Source of the DNA: Cephaloticoccus sp.
GTDB lineage: Bacteria > Verrucomicrobiota > Verrucomicrobiia > Opitutales > Opitutaceae
Assembly: GCA_021734075.1 (NCBI GenBank)
Contig: JAIPJW010000001.1
Coordinates: 17,374 to 81,373 of the forward strand
Length of the DNA: 64,000 nucleotides
Reading direction: 5' to 3'
Made by a program: the position numbers and the translations under genes. Below the pieces are notes generated by a model. That model was not told where the DNA came from and did not search any database. It worked only from the letters and a program-made list of their open reading frames with translations. This document shows, piece by piece, positions 1 to 8,674 of the stretch. Numbering within the stretch: position 1 is the stretch's first letter; each line of letters starts with the position of its first letter.

Positions 1-3000
1 CTGTTTCGTGACTTCCTTGAAACGCAGAAGAAGCATCTCCTGCGCGATTCCGATCTTGGGGTGGGCATGATATTTTTGCCGCGCGAGGACGAGTCGGCCC
101 AAGTTGCCGGCAAAAAAATCATCGAGCAGGCGGCCAAGGCCGAAGGCTTGGTCTTTTTGGGCTGGCGGGAAGTGCCGGTCGATGCCTCCTGCCTCGGTCG
201 CAAGGCACTCGAAACCCAACCGCTGATTTTGCAGGCCCTGGTGGCCCGGCGCGAAGACGACATCACCGACGACGAGTTTGAGCGGCGGATATTCCTGGCC
301 CAGAAAGTGGCGGAGCGCCGCGCGGAGGAGATGAAGCTGGAAGGGTTCTACATCTGCTCATTTTCCTCCCGCACGATCGTCTACAAGGGGCTCTTCAACG
401 CCCCGCAGGTGCGGAAGTATTTCCTCGATCTCAAGTCGCCCAGGTTCACTTCCGCCCTGGCGGTATTCCACCAGCGCTACTCGACCAACACCTTTCCGAC
501 CTGGCACCTGGCCCATCCGTTCCGGTTGATGGCCCACAACGGCGAGATCAATACGATTCGCGGCAACCGCAATCTTATGATGGCGCGCGAACGCAGCGCC
601 GCCCACGGGGTTTGGGGCGACCGTTTTGCCGATTTGCATCCGCTGGTGCAACCGGGTTTGAGCGATTCCGCCTCCTTCGACAACGCCCTGCAATTGCTCA
701 CTCTCAGCGGTCGTGATCCGATGCAGGCCTGCACCATCATGATTCCTCCGGCCTGGGAACAGGACACGCGCCTGACCCCGGATCAGCAGGCATTTTATCG
801 CTATCACTCCTGTGTATTGGAGCCTTGGGACGGCCCGGCGGCCGTGGTCTTTACCGACGGCAAGGTGGTCGGGGCAGCCTTGGATCGCAACGGATTGCGC
901 CCCGCGCGTTACAAGATTTTCGACGACGGGTATGTGCTGCTCGCGAGTGAAGCGGGTCTGGTGCACGATTGGCCGGGCAAGGTCGTCAAGAACGGCCGAC
1001 TCGGGCCGGGGCGCATGATCGCAATCGATCTGGTCGCGAAAAAATTTCTGCCGGACAACGAGATCAAGGAAACCATCACGGGTTCGCCGCGGTTTCTCCC
1101 GTGGTGCAATGATCACCTGGTCAAACTGCACAAGTTTGCTCCACCGCCGGCCAAGGCTCCCGCCCTGCGGGAGGTGTCCGTGGCACAATTGCTGGCCTTT
1201 GGCTACGATCTCGATGAACGGGAGATAATCCTCACCCCCCTCGCCGAGGGGCTCGAGCCTACTGCCTCGATGGGTGATGACACGCCGCTGGCAGTCCTGT
1301 CGCGGCGGCCCCGCCTGCTCTACACCTACTTCAAGCAACTTTTCGCCCAAGTCACCAACCCCCCGATCGACTCCATTCGTGAGAAACTGGTGATGTCGTT
1401 GACCATGTATTTGGGCGGTCGACTGGGTCTCTTTGAGGAATTGCCCAGCACCACGGGTTTCGTGGAGTTGGAGTCACCGATCCTTTTCACGCATGAAGTG
1501 GCGGCGCTTTTCGACGTGCCCTTCCTCAAGAACCGGGTGGTGCGGTTGAGCGCGACTTTCAACGCGGCCGATGGCCCCGGGGCCCTGGAAAATGCCGTGG
1601 CCGAGCTGGCTGTGCGCGCCTTGGCAGCGGTCGAGGATGACAACGCCAAGATTGTCATCATCTCCGATCGTGAGGTGAATGCTGAACGGGCCGCCATTCC
1701 CATGTTGATGGCGGTCGGGGCGGTGAATCGCCGACTTTCACGGGCGGGTCTGCGTTTGCGCTGCGATCTGGTGGCCGAAACGGGCGAAGCCCGCGATGTG
1801 CATCACATCGCCACCCTGCTAGGTTTCGGCGTCAATGCGGTCAATCCCTGGTTGGCTTTCGATTTGGTCAGCGAAATCGCCGCCAGTGGTGGCACGTCCA
1901 CGCCGGTATCACCGGAACAGGCGCGGGAGAATTACAAAACAGCCATTTGCGCCGGTCTCCTCAAGGTCATGGCCAAGATGGGCATCAGCACGTTGCTCAG
2001 TTACCACGGCGCCCAACTGTTTGAAGCACTGGGCATCGGCCCCAAGGTCATCGCCGAGTGCTTTCCACGCACGGCCTCGCCGATTGGGGGCATCGGCTAT
2101 GCCGAAATTGCCGTGGAAACACTGCGGCGGCACAACAATGCTTTTGCGCCGGTCCCTGCAGTTGAAGGCGCGGCTTCGCCGGCGGACACCGCCGCCGCCT
2201 TGCACAATGAAGGTTACCTGCGGGTCAACAAACGCGGGGAGGGTGAATTCCATGGTTGGAATCCCAAGGTGGTGGCGGCGATGAATCGTTTCACCCGCGG
2301 CAGTTCCCCTGAAACCTATGAGGGGTGGAAGTCGGTTGCTGATGAGCACCAACCCCTGGCGCTCAAGGACCTGCTGAAAATCCGTTTCGACAAGCGCCCG
2401 CCGGTTTCCGTCGATGAAGTCGAACCAATCGAGGACATCCGGCGCCGTTTTACCACGGCCGGCATGTCACTCGGGGCGCTTTCGCCCGAAGCCCATGAGA
2501 CACTGGCGATCGCCATGAATCGCATCGGCGGCAAATCCAATTCAGGGGAGGGCGGCGAGGATCCCGAGCGTTTTTCGATCCGGGCCAACGGGGATTCGGC
2601 CAACAGTGCCATCAAGCAGGTCGCATCCGGCCGCTTCGGGGTCACGGCTGAATACCTGGCCAATGCCAAGGAAATCGAAATCAAGATGGCGCAGGGAGCC
2701 AAGCCGGGCGAGGGCGGCCAGTTGCCCGGGCACAAGGTCTCCCCGCTGATTGCACGCCTGCGCTTCAGTGTGCCGGGAGTCACGCTCATCTCGCCTCCGC
2801 CCCATCACGATATTTATTCGATCGAGGATCTGGCGCAGCTGATCTTCGACCTCAAGGAGGTCAACCCCCGCGCCAAGGTTTGCGTCAAGCTCGTGGCCTG
2901 CTCGGGCGTCGGCACGATCGCCGCCGGGGTGGCCAAGGCCTACGCGGATGTTGTGCTGATCTCCGGTCATGAAGGCGGCACCGGGGCCTCGCCCATTGCC

Positions 3001-4356
3001 TCAATCAAGAATGCCGGTTCGGCTTGGGAAATCGGCGTGGCCGAGGCGCATCAGGTTCTCATGATGAACGGGCTGCGCAATCGCATCGTCCTGCGCACCG
3101 ACGGGGGGATGAAAACTGGCCGCGACATTGTGATTGCCGCCCTGCTCGGCGCCGAGGAGTTCAACTTTGGCACGGCGGCCCTGATCGCCGCCGGTTGTGC
3201 CATGTTCCGGGTTTGCCATCTCAACACCTGTCCGGTGGGGGTCGCCACCCAGCGCGAGGATCTGCGGGCGAAGTTCCGGGGCAAACCAGAGAACGTCATC
3301 AATTATTTCAATGCGGTGGCTGACGACGTGCGGCATTACCTGGCCAAACTCGGTGCGCGAACCCTGAACGAAATCGTCGGGCACACGGAACTGCTCCAGC
3401 AGGTCGACGATCCGGACAACACCAAGACGCAGCTGCTTGATTTGTCGGGCTTGTTGCATGACCCCGATCCGACCGGAGAGTTGGATCGTCATCATACCCG
3501 GGAACGCAACGAGCGGTTTGGCAACGAAGGTTCGCTGGATGAGGCCATCCTGCAGGAAGCACGCGATGTGATCCTGGGCAAGAGCGCCCGACTGGTCGCC
3601 CGTTACAAGATCACCAATGTCAATCGCGACATCGGCACGCACCTATCCGGGCAGATCGCCTACCAGCGGGGCAACGTGGGTCTGCCCCCGGGCACCATTG
3701 ATCTCACTTTTACCGGCAGTGCGGGACAAAGTCTCGGCGCCTTCCTCGTTAACGGCATCAAGCTGACGTTGAATGGGGAAGCCAACGATTATGTCGGCAA
3801 GGGCATGGCCGGCGGCGAAATCATTGTGCGGCCCCGGCCCACGGAAAAATTCGACTGGCACACCAACTGTATTCTGGGCAACACGTGCCTCTATGGCGCG
3901 ACCGGCGGGGTGTTGTTTGCCGCCGGCTGGGCAGGTGAGCGATTTGCCGTGCGCAACTCCGGCGCCACGGCCGTGGTCGAGGGCGTCGGCGCCCATGGTT
4001 GTGAATACATGACCGGAGGCGTCGTGGTCATTTTGGGTCGCACCGGGAAAAATTTCGGAGCGGGGATGAGCGGGGGACTGGCGTTCGTCTACGACGAGCG
4101 GGGCACATTACCCGCCCGCCACAATTCCCAGATGATAGCACTCGAACGGCTCAACAATGACGACGAGGCGGCCAGCCTGCGCCAACTCGTGGCGGTTCAT
4201 GCCAACCAAACGGGCAGTCCGCATGCCCAGCGCCTCGTGGCGGATTGGGCCAAGGCGGTGGGAAAGTTTTGGAAGGTCGTGCCGTATCCGCCCACCACAG
4301 ATACCCCCAAGCAAGTCTTCACCTTCGATAAAACGAAGGTGCCGGTGTCGGTTTAG
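1..4356 (+). CDS. gltB: Glutamate synthase (GOGAT) large subunit, 5'-truncated by window edge
   Basis: The frame is open from base 1, so the gene starts upstream; roughly 75-80 N-terminal residues, including the catalytic Cys of the amidotransferase domain, are outside the window. About 1451 codons are present. The glutaminase (class II amidotransferase) domain shows HQRYSTNTFPTW and AHNGEINT. The FMN synthase domain carries SGEGGEDPERF, GAKPGEGGQLPG and SGHEGGTGASP. A C-x5-C-x4-C triad encoded at 3196, 3214 and 3229 matches the 3Fe-4S ligands. The C-terminal glycine-rich GXGXG helix domain follows. The enzyme transfers the amide of glutamine to 2-oxoglutarate in the cytoplasm. No small subunit (gltD) lies downstream; if present it must be upstream or elsewhere. 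Identification is very secure. Confidence 0.98.
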   Translation: MFRDFLETQKKHLLRDSDLGVGMIFLPREDESAQVAGKKIIEQAAKAEGLVFLGWREVPVDASCLGRKALETQPLILQALVARREDDITDDEFERRIFLAQKVAERRAEEMKLEGFYICSFSSRTIVYKGLFNAPQVRKYFLDLKSPRFTSALAVFHQRYSTNTFPTWHLAHPFRLMAHNGEINTIRGNRNLMMARERSAAHGVWGDRFADLHPLVQPGLSDSASFDNALQLLTLSGRDPMQACTIMIPPAWEQDTRLTPDQQAFYRYHSCVLEPWDGPAAVVFTDGKVVGAALDRNGLRPARYKIFDDGYVLLASEAGLVHDWPGKVVKNGRLGPGRMIAIDLVAKKFLPDNEIKETITGSPRFLPWCNDHLVKLHKFAPPPAKAPALREVSVAQLLAFGYDLDEREIILTPLAEGLEPTASMGDDTPLAVLSRRPRLLYTYFKQLFAQVTNPPIDSIREKLVMSLTMYLGGRLGLFEELPSTTGFVELESPILFTHEVAALFDVPFLKNRVVRLSATFNAADGPGALENAVAELAVRALAAVEDDNAKIVIISDREVNAERAAIPMLMAVGAVNRRLSRAGLRLRCDLVAETGEARDVHHIATLLGFGVNAVNPWLAFDLVSEIAASGGTSTPVSPEQARENYKTAICAGLLKVMAKMGISTLLSYHGAQLFEALGIGPKVIAECFPRTASPIGGIGYAEIAVETLRRHNNAFAPVPAVEGAASPADTAAALHNEGYLRVNKRGEGEFHGWNPKVVAAMNRFTRGSSPETYEGWKSVADEHQPLALKDLLKIRFDKRPPVSVDEVEPIEDIRRRFTTAGMSLGALSPEAHETLAIAMNRIGGKSNSGEGGEDPERFSIRANGDSANSAIKQVASGRFGVTAEYLANAKEIEIKMAQGAKPGEGGQLPGHKVSPLIARLRFSVPGVTLISPPPHHDIYSIEDLAQLIFDLKEVNPRAKVCVKLVACSGVGTIAAGVAKAYADVVLISGHEGGTGASPIASIKNAGSAWEIGVAEAHQVLMMNGLRNRIVLRTDGGMKTGRDIVIAALLGAEEFNFGTAALIAAGCAMFRVCHLNTCPVGVATQREDLRAKFRGKPENVINYFNAVADDVRHYLAKLGARTLNEIVGHTELLQQVDDPDNTKTQLLDLSGLLHDPDPTGELDRHHTRERNERFGNEGSLDEAILQEARDVILGKSARLVARYKITNVNRDIGTHLSGQIAYQRGNVGLPPGTIDLTFTGSAGQSLGAFLVNGIKLTLNGEANDYVGKGMAGGEIIVRPRPTEKFDWHTNCILGNTCLYGATGGVLFAAGWAGERFAVRNSGATAVVEGVGAHGCEYMTGGVVVILGRTGKNFGAGMSGGLAFVYDERGTLPARHNSQMIALERLNNDDEAASLRQLVAVHANQTGSPHAQRLVADWAKAVGKFWKVVPYPPTTDTPKQVFTFDKTKVPVSV

Positions 4357-4360
4357 CTCC

Positions 4361-4383
4361 GTGACACCACAACTAAGGGGCGT
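4361..4383 (+). repeat. Direct-repeat motif, copy 1
   Basis: A 23-base segment just after the gltB stop ends in ACAACTAAGGGGCGT. A near-identical copy in the same orientation lies at 5239-5263, differing by a 2-base insertion and one substitution. Function is unknown. Confidence 0.5.
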
Positions 4384-4411
4384 TAACGGGCCGCGCAGGC
4401 GACCCGTTAAC
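4382..4411. repeat. 9-bp perfect inverted repeat after gltB
   Basis: Arms GTTAACGGG (4382-4390) and CCCGTTAAC (4403-4411) flank a 12-base loop, 26 bases beyond the gltB stop. There is no T-tract, so this could be a factor-dependent 3' end, an mRNA-stabilising hairpin or a protein site; it does not look like an intrinsic terminator. The remainder of 4412-4571 shows nothing recognisable. Confidence 0.45.
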
Positions 4412-4571
4412 TGCCGGGTTGGTGATGGCTTGCCCCGGCCGGGCAGGTTCTCTTGCGAGGAGTCCACCGGTGCTGCCGGATCGTGTGGTTCCCTCGAGAC
4501 GGTCTGTCTGCCGCGTTTCCCGGGATTTTGGGTTGTCGGCGGTCGTGGTTCGCGGCCAGATAAGAACAGAC

Positions 4572-5033
4572 ATGCCATCCAAACCCATCCCAGGATCCAC
4601 GGGCGAGGTGCTCACTTGCCTGCCGTCGCCATACCTGCCGCACGCCGGCACCGGTCTGCTCTACCTGCCGCGGTTTATCGCCAAGTGCAAGTATGTGCGG
4701 GAGCACGGAGCCCTGCCCGCCAGCTATGCGAAGAATTACAAGCGCGGATTGGACCGGTTTCTTTGCCTGCACCTCGGGGTCGATCCCGCGGCGGTCGAAA
4801 AGATTGTGCACGAAGCGACCGATGACGCGGAAATTGACCGGAAACTGCTGGAGCTCTTTCCCGCCGAGGTCCGCGCCATCAAGTGGAATCGTGAATTGGT
4901 GCAGAAGGGCATGACCGCGGCCGGGCGCGAGTTTCTGGGCGAGGCGCTGACGGCGATGGGTTGTGCTGATCGTGCCGACGAGATCAAGAGTGTGCCCGAC
5001 CTGATTGATTTTGATGAGGGCCGCATCGATTGA
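4572..5033 (+). CDS. DUF5069 domain protein
   Basis: 153 residues. The start is the ATG at 4572; in-frame codons further upstream give a low-complexity leader unlike the family. The domain pattern (LTCLPSPYLPHAGTGLLYLPRFIAK near the N-terminus, a central LDRFLCLHLGV, and a C-terminal VPDLIDFDEGRID) matches DUF5069, a small cytoplasmic family of unknown function common in Verrucomicrobia and Planctomycetes. A paralogue is encoded at 24954-25400. It lies alone between gltB and a convergent H1-like gene. No function can be given beyond family membership. Confidence 0.85.
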   Translation: MPSKPIPGSTGEVLTCLPSPYLPHAGTGLLYLPRFIAKCKYVREHGALPASYAKNYKRGLDRFLCLHLGVDPAAVEKIVHEATDDAEIDRKLLELFPAEVRAIKWNRELVQKGMTAAGREFLGEALTAMGCADRADEIKSVPDLIDFDEGRID

Positions 5034-5049
5034 CCTGCGGCAGGTGCGC

Positions 5050-5083
5050 AAAAAAAAGAGCCGCCCCCGTGAGGGAGCGGCTC
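5050..5083 (-). terminator. Intrinsic terminator of the H1-like gene
   Basis: Read on the minus strand: an 11-bp stem (outer GAGCCG/CGGCTC perfect, inner CTCCC/GGGGG with one wobble), a TCAC loop, then eight T residues (plus-strand A-run 5050-5057). It lies 27 bases past the stop codon of the 5110-5205 gene, which supports that gene being expressed. Confidence 0.92.
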
Positions 5084-5109
5084 ATGTGCTTTAGCGCTAG
5101 GGAAGAATA

Positions 5110-5205
5110 TTATTTCTTCTTAGCGGCCGGCTTCTTTTTAGCTACAGCCTTTTTGGCTGCGGGCTTCTTAGCTGCGGTCTTTTTCTTAGCTGCTTTTTTT
5201 GCCAT
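5110..5205 (-). CDS. Histone H1-like Lys/Ala-rich peptide, 31 aa
   Basis: A 31-codon gene whose product is built almost only of Lys, Ala and Pro: it begins MAKKAAKKKTAAKK and ends KKKPAAKKK. The pattern of AAKKP/AAKK repeats is that of histone H1 C-terminal tails and of bacterial H1-like proteins (Hc1, AlgP, BpH1 tails), which bind and compact DNA or nucleic acid through positive charge. The start has a good SD, TAGGAG, 9 bases upstream (minus strand), and a strong intrinsic terminator follows at 5050-5083. No globular domain exists. It is divergent from nothing nearby: the next minus-strand gene upstream ends at 5404. Real expression is likely from SD plus terminator; DNA binding is inferred from composition. 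Confidence 0.85.
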   Translation of the reverse strand: MAKKAAKKKTAAKKPAAKKAVAKKKPAAKKK

Positions 5206-5403
5206 GTGCGGTTGCTCCTATTTAGGGCTTTAGTTGATGTGACTCACCACGACTAAGGGGCGTCGTGCGCAAGTTACATTTTGGTAACTCAACAATCTGT
5301 GCGCTTCGCGCAACACAAATGCGCGGGTTTTTTTTGGTCGGCTGATTTGTGGGCGCGACTTTTGGAACGTGATTTTTTTTATTCTAGCGCGTTGGTCACG
5401 CGC
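5206..5403. promoter_or_regulatory. Leader/promoter region of H1-like gene
   Basis: 198 bases without a gene. It holds the second direct-repeat copy (5239-5263), a 6-bp palindrome AGTTAC-N6-GTAACT (5272-5277/5284-5289), and a hairpin CGCGCA/TGCGCG (5307-5325) followed on the plus strand by eight T. The palindrome is a plausible operator for the minus-strand H1-like gene. I see no convincing -35/-10 pair. Confidence 0.4.
5239..5263 (+). repeat. Direct-repeat motif, copy 2
   Basis: Same-orientation copy of 4361-4383 (shared core ACTAAGGGGCGT preceded by CACCAC). On the minus strand it lies in the 5' leader of the H1-like gene. The pair brackets the DUF5069 and H1-like genes, about 880 bases apart. 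Confidence 0.5.
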
Positions 5404-6465
5404 TCAAGCCAACCCGACGGACTTCGTTGCGGGTTGATTTGTTTGCGCAATGACTTCGCGCAACGTCGCCAGATTTTGTTGCACGAGCGCGCCCATCGAT
5501 TCGCAACGCAGGAATTCACTGCGGCTGAAATGTTCGGCGAGTGCCTGCCGCAAGGTGTGCACTTTATCCGGTGGCGCGATGGGATCGGCCGCCATCTCTT
5601 CCAACAGCGAGCCGAGGCGCACCTTGGCCAGATCGGCGCGATGAATGATGAGCGTTTGCTCCTCGCGTTGGTATTGCAGCGCGGTTTGGGCGTGCAAATG
5701 TTTGTTGCAATAGGCCACCAGCGGATAGTTCTCCTTGAAAAACTGCGGCCGGTAGAAGTTTTTGCGGCTGTTGTAGGATTGCTGGTCGAAATCCATCGCG
5801 CGGATGCGCACCTGGGCCTCTTCAAAGTCGGGCGTGATCACGACCACGAAGTTGTAGGAACGCATGTCGCCCAACAGGCGCACAAAACACCGCTCGTTGA
5901 ACTTGACCAGCTCCTTGGCCACGCGCACCGGTCGCAATTCCGGGGATTTGAGCCAGTGATCGATGAAAATATCACCGGGGATGCCCGCGATGTGCTCCTC
6001 GATCAGGGTATTGCCATTCGTCAGGTAGTTCAGACGGTTGGGCGACAGCAAATGCTCGAGTTCCAGACCATAGACGCGCGACGCATCAGCCCTTTTCAGA
6101 TAAAAATAGTCCTGATTGTCGTTGTAGGCGTTGACCACCCGGATCCGGAAGGGCATCGAGTTCCCGAAACCGCAGTAATCCACCCGGTCAACGTAGAGGT
6201 GCTGGACGATACTGAAGTCCCCGTCGACTTTGAGCAGGGCATAGATGCGCTTCAGGCCCTCATATAGATCCCGGGTTTCATCCGAACGATAAATGACCGT
6301 GTCCCACAAGGTGGGTTTGCCGTCCGGCCCGTCCAGTGGGATCACTTCATGAAAATCCCGCAGGCGATCATAGGTTACAGGCAATGGCCGCTCGCGTTTG
6401 TAGCGCAAAAGGTAGTTCCGCAGACCGTCGTGAATCGGTATGCTGGGCTTTCGGGGGGTGACCAT
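5404..6465 (-). CDS. Uncharacterised protein with protein-kinase-like fold signatures
   Basis: 353 residues from the ATG at 6465, which has a weak GGGA 6 bases upstream; ATG at 6489 is an alternative adding 8 residues. I do not recognise a named family. The order of motifs is that of a kinase/phosphotransferase fold: FYLKRADASRVYGLELEHLL (K124, possible helix-C E135/E137), LIEEHIAGIPGD like the interlobe hinge (about 154-165), a catalytic-loop-like GDMRSYNF (D200, N205, spacing D-x4-N as in HRDLKPEN), then IRAMDFDQ (D225), in the place of the metal-binding DFG. The rest of the C-terminus is helical. It sits 74 bases downstream of the sugar dehydrogenase gene and may share its transcript. Kinase activity and substrate are inference only. 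Confidence 0.75.
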   Translation of the reverse strand: MVTPRKPSIPIHDGLRNYLLRYKRERPLPVTYDRLRDFHEVIPLDGPDGKPTLWDTVIYRSDETRDLYEGLKRIYALLKVDGDFSIVQHLYVDRVDYCGFGNSMPFRIRVVNAYNDNQDYFYLKRADASRVYGLELEHLLSPNRLNYLTNGNTLIEEHIAGIPGDIFIDHWLKSPELRPVRVAKELVKFNERCFVRLLGDMRSYNFVVVITPDFEEAQVRIRAMDFDQQSYNSRKNFYRPQFFKENYPLVAYCNKHLHAQTALQYQREEQTLIIHRADLAKVRLGSLLEEMAADPIAPPDKVHTLRQALAEHFSRSEFLRCESMGALVQQNLATLREVIAQTNQPATKSVGLA

Positions 6466-6539
6466 CGTGTTCCCATCGTCCGCGTCCATGGCAGCAAGTT
6501 GGTGGTGGGGGCGGGTGGTGGCAACAACTCCCGTTCGCG

Positions 6540-7730
6540 TCAGGCTCCCCCCTGGGCAAACCAGCGCACGAGGGCGGGTTGGGGTGCGGGCACGTGCTGC
6601 ACCTTGCCGCCGGCCCGCAATGAATCGGTCGCGGCACAACCTGCGGCAATGCTTTCACGGGCGGCCAGTGGTGAGGTGGCGGTGTGCCCGCCATGACGCG
6701 CGTAGTGCAGAAACTCGGCGAGGATTTTTGGGTCTGCTCCACCATGTGAACCCTTTTCCATCGGTATCTTGTAGTTCCGGTCGCCCTTCGCCTGGTAGTT
6801 GGACCGGTGGTGCCAGAGTTTGAGGTGCGTGCCGGGTTCCCCATTGCCGAAATTTTCCAGGCGTCCTTCCGTGCCGATGAAGGTGTAGTTGCGCCAGTAA
6901 TCGGGAGTGTAATGGCACTGCGCGTAGGTGGCGAAGACCCCGTTATCGAGCTGCATCTGCATGGAACTGAGATCCTCGACGTCAATGCGGTGGTTGAGTC
7001 CGCGCAAAGTGGCCGGCGGGTATTCGTCGAATTTTACCCCCTGCAGGTTGATGTGGCGCGGACCCTTGACCGGTGGCTTGCGGCCCGGGAGATCGCCATA
7101 GAGCGTGAGTGCGCCCAATGCGTTGACCACGCGACTGTAGCCGCCGCACAGCCAATGGATGACATCGATGTCGTGGGCGGCTTTTTGCAGCAGCAGGCTG
7201 GTGGTGTAGCGGCGTTCCGCATGCCAGTCCCGAAAATAGAAGTCACCGCCATGGCCGACGAAGTGCCGGCACCAGCAGGCTTTGACCTCCCCGATGGCCC
7301 CGGCGTCGATCAGCTCCTTCATTTTCTTCACAAAGGCCATGTGCCGCATGTTGTGGCCAACGTAGAGTCGGGCCCGATGCCTTTTCGCCGTGGCCAGAAT
7401 CCGATCACATGCCGCCGTGGTCAGGGCCATGGGTTTTTCCAGGTAGATGGCCAAACCGTGCTGGAGTGCCGCGATCGCCTGGTCTTCGTGCAGAAAATCC
7501 GGGGTGCCGATGATGACGGCGTCCAACGGACGGTTGAGCAACGCTTCGATGTCGTGCGTGGTAAACACGTCACGGCCAAATTCCGTGCGATTGCGGGCCA
7601 GGGTGCCGGGATTGATGTCGCAACAGGCCACGACCCGCGCGCCTTTGCCGGGATTATGGGCAATGCGGGCCAAATGCCCGCCCCGTCCGCCAGAGCCGAT
7701 GACCCCGAGTTGGAGATCGTTGTTTTTCAT
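6540..7730 (-). CDS. Gfo/Idh/MocA family NAD(P)-dependent sugar dehydrogenase
   Basis: 396 residues. The N-terminal Rossmann motif is GVIGSGGRGG (residues 9-18), followed by VVACCDINP after strand two and the family EKPMALT segment near residue 96, where the Lys is the usual catalytic residue. The C-terminal domain is the alpha/beta substrate domain. Enzymes of this family oxidise sugars, inositols or sugar acids with a bound nicotinamide. No SD is visible before the ATG. It lies 23 bases downstream of an araC gene on the same strand, and opposite a PhyH gene, suggesting a catabolic unit for one sugar or cyclitol that I cannot name. Confidence 0.9.
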   Translation of the reverse strand: MKNNDLQLGVIGSGGRGGHLARIAHNPGKGARVVACCDINPGTLARNRTEFGRDVFTTHDIEALLNRPLDAVIIGTPDFLHEDQAIAALQHGLAIYLEKPMALTTAACDRILATAKRHRARLYVGHNMRHMAFVKKMKELIDAGAIGEVKACWCRHFVGHGGDFYFRDWHAERRYTTSLLLQKAAHDIDVIHWLCGGYSRVVNALGALTLYGDLPGRKPPVKGPRHINLQGVKFDEYPPATLRGLNHRIDVEDLSSMQMQLDNGVFATYAQCHYTPDYWRNYTFIGTEGRLENFGNGEPGTHLKLWHHRSNYQAKGDRNYKIPMEKGSHGGADPKILAEFLHYARHGGHTATSPLAARESIAAGCAATDSLRAGGKVQHVPAPQPALVRWFAQGGA

Positions 7731-7753
7731 GAGATGAAGTGAGAGGAAAAAGT

Positions 7754-8602
7754 TCAGGCGTCGGTCGGTCGGTGTTGGCGGCGGTAATCAAGCGGACGGA
7801 GGCCACGCGAATGCACTGCGAAAGCAGCGTAAAAGGGGGCCACTGACGAAAAGCCGCTCTCCATCGCCACGTCGAGCACCTTCATGTCGGTTGTGATCAA
7901 CAACCGTTGGGCATGCGATACTCGCAACCGGGTCAGGTATTCCCAGATGCTCGTGCCACACTGCTTTTTGAAAACGCGCATCAGGTATTTGGCATGCAGG
8001 TGCGCATGGTCGGCGATGGTTTGCACGGTGAGCGGTTCGCGGTAGTTGCGGGCGATGAAACGGGTCACCCCGGACATCTGCCCCACGCCATCCTGGGCTC
8101 CGGCTTCCCGCGGCCGGGAGGGATGGGCTTCCATCAAAGCCAGACGATGGAACCGGGCTTCCATCTCCAGCAGCATTACCCTGCGGCGGGCCGGACTCCG
8201 GCTGGTGGCATCGTCAAGCCAGCGGACCAAGGTCTGGCGGTCGGACGGATCAACCGGCGAACTGACAATTTCACCGGCCAGCAATCGCTCAGCAAGGGTG
8301 TGGGGGAGTTGCCATTGTAAAAACCAAGCCAATGGCAGGGTGATCCAGATCCCTTCACCTACAATGCCCGGTGTGATCGTCTGGTGGGGCATGCCTCCCC
8401 AAAGTGCCGTGAAACGTCCCGCCTCCACCGGAACAATGGAGCCGCCGTGCAGGTAGGAAAAGCCGCCGTTGAACAGATAGTTTACCTCGATGTCGGGATG
8501 GGTGTGCGGTTGCGACATCATGCCCGGGGAACATTGCTGCCAAATCCGAAAACCCATCTCCTCCTCATGTCTGGTTTCGTGGGGGACTGAGGTTCGAGCC
8601 AT
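7754..8602 (-). CDS. AraC family transcriptional regulator
   Basis: 282 residues. The N-terminal half has a cupin-type sensor (PHTHPDIEVNYLFNGGFSYLHGG, residues about 32-54). The C-terminal 100 residues are a double helix-turn-helix ending VAMESGFSSVAPFYAAFAVHSRGLRPLDYRR, the usual AraC signature although PFYAAF replaces the more common yFsraFkr. It begins at the ATG at 8602 and is divergent from the PhyH gene with only 72 bases between, so it probably controls both that gene and the dehydrogenase downstream of it. The ligand is likely a sugar. Confidence 0.93.
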   Translation of the reverse strand: MARTSVPHETRHEEEMGFRIWQQCSPGMMSQPHTHPDIEVNYLFNGGFSYLHGGSIVPVEAGRFTALWGGMPHQTITPGIVGEGIWITLPLAWFLQWQLPHTLAERLLAGEIVSSPVDPSDRQTLVRWLDDATSRSPARRRVMLLEMEARFHRLALMEAHPSRPREAGAQDGVGQMSGVTRFIARNYREPLTVQTIADHAHLHAKYLMRVFKKQCGTSIWEYLTRLRVSHAQRLLITTDMKVLDVAMESGFSSVAPFYAAFAVHSRGLRPLDYRRQHRPTDA

Positions 8603-8674
8603 GGTTACTATTAAAGAGATGATTTGGATTAAACGGAAAGAATGTTTTGAATAGTTCTGCTAATTTAGTCCGTC
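8603..8674. promoter_or_regulatory. Divergent AT-rich promoter region, araC / phyH
   Basis: 72 bases, clearly more AT-rich than its surroundings (for example GTTACTATTAAAG and TTTTGAATAG), separating divergent start codons at 8602 and 8675. It must hold promoters for both directions and is where the AraC protein would be expected to bind. No exact box can be assigned by eye. Confidence 0.6.

Noticed and set aside
358..1350. Long open frame antisense to gltB
   Set aside because: Shadow of the amidotransferase domain coding frame; no SD and no recognisable motif.
5307..5335. Plus-strand hairpin plus T-run
   Set aside because: No plus-strand gene ends close by (the nearest stops at 5033), so I did not list it as a terminator; it may be incidental or serve as an A-tract for the minus-strand promoter.
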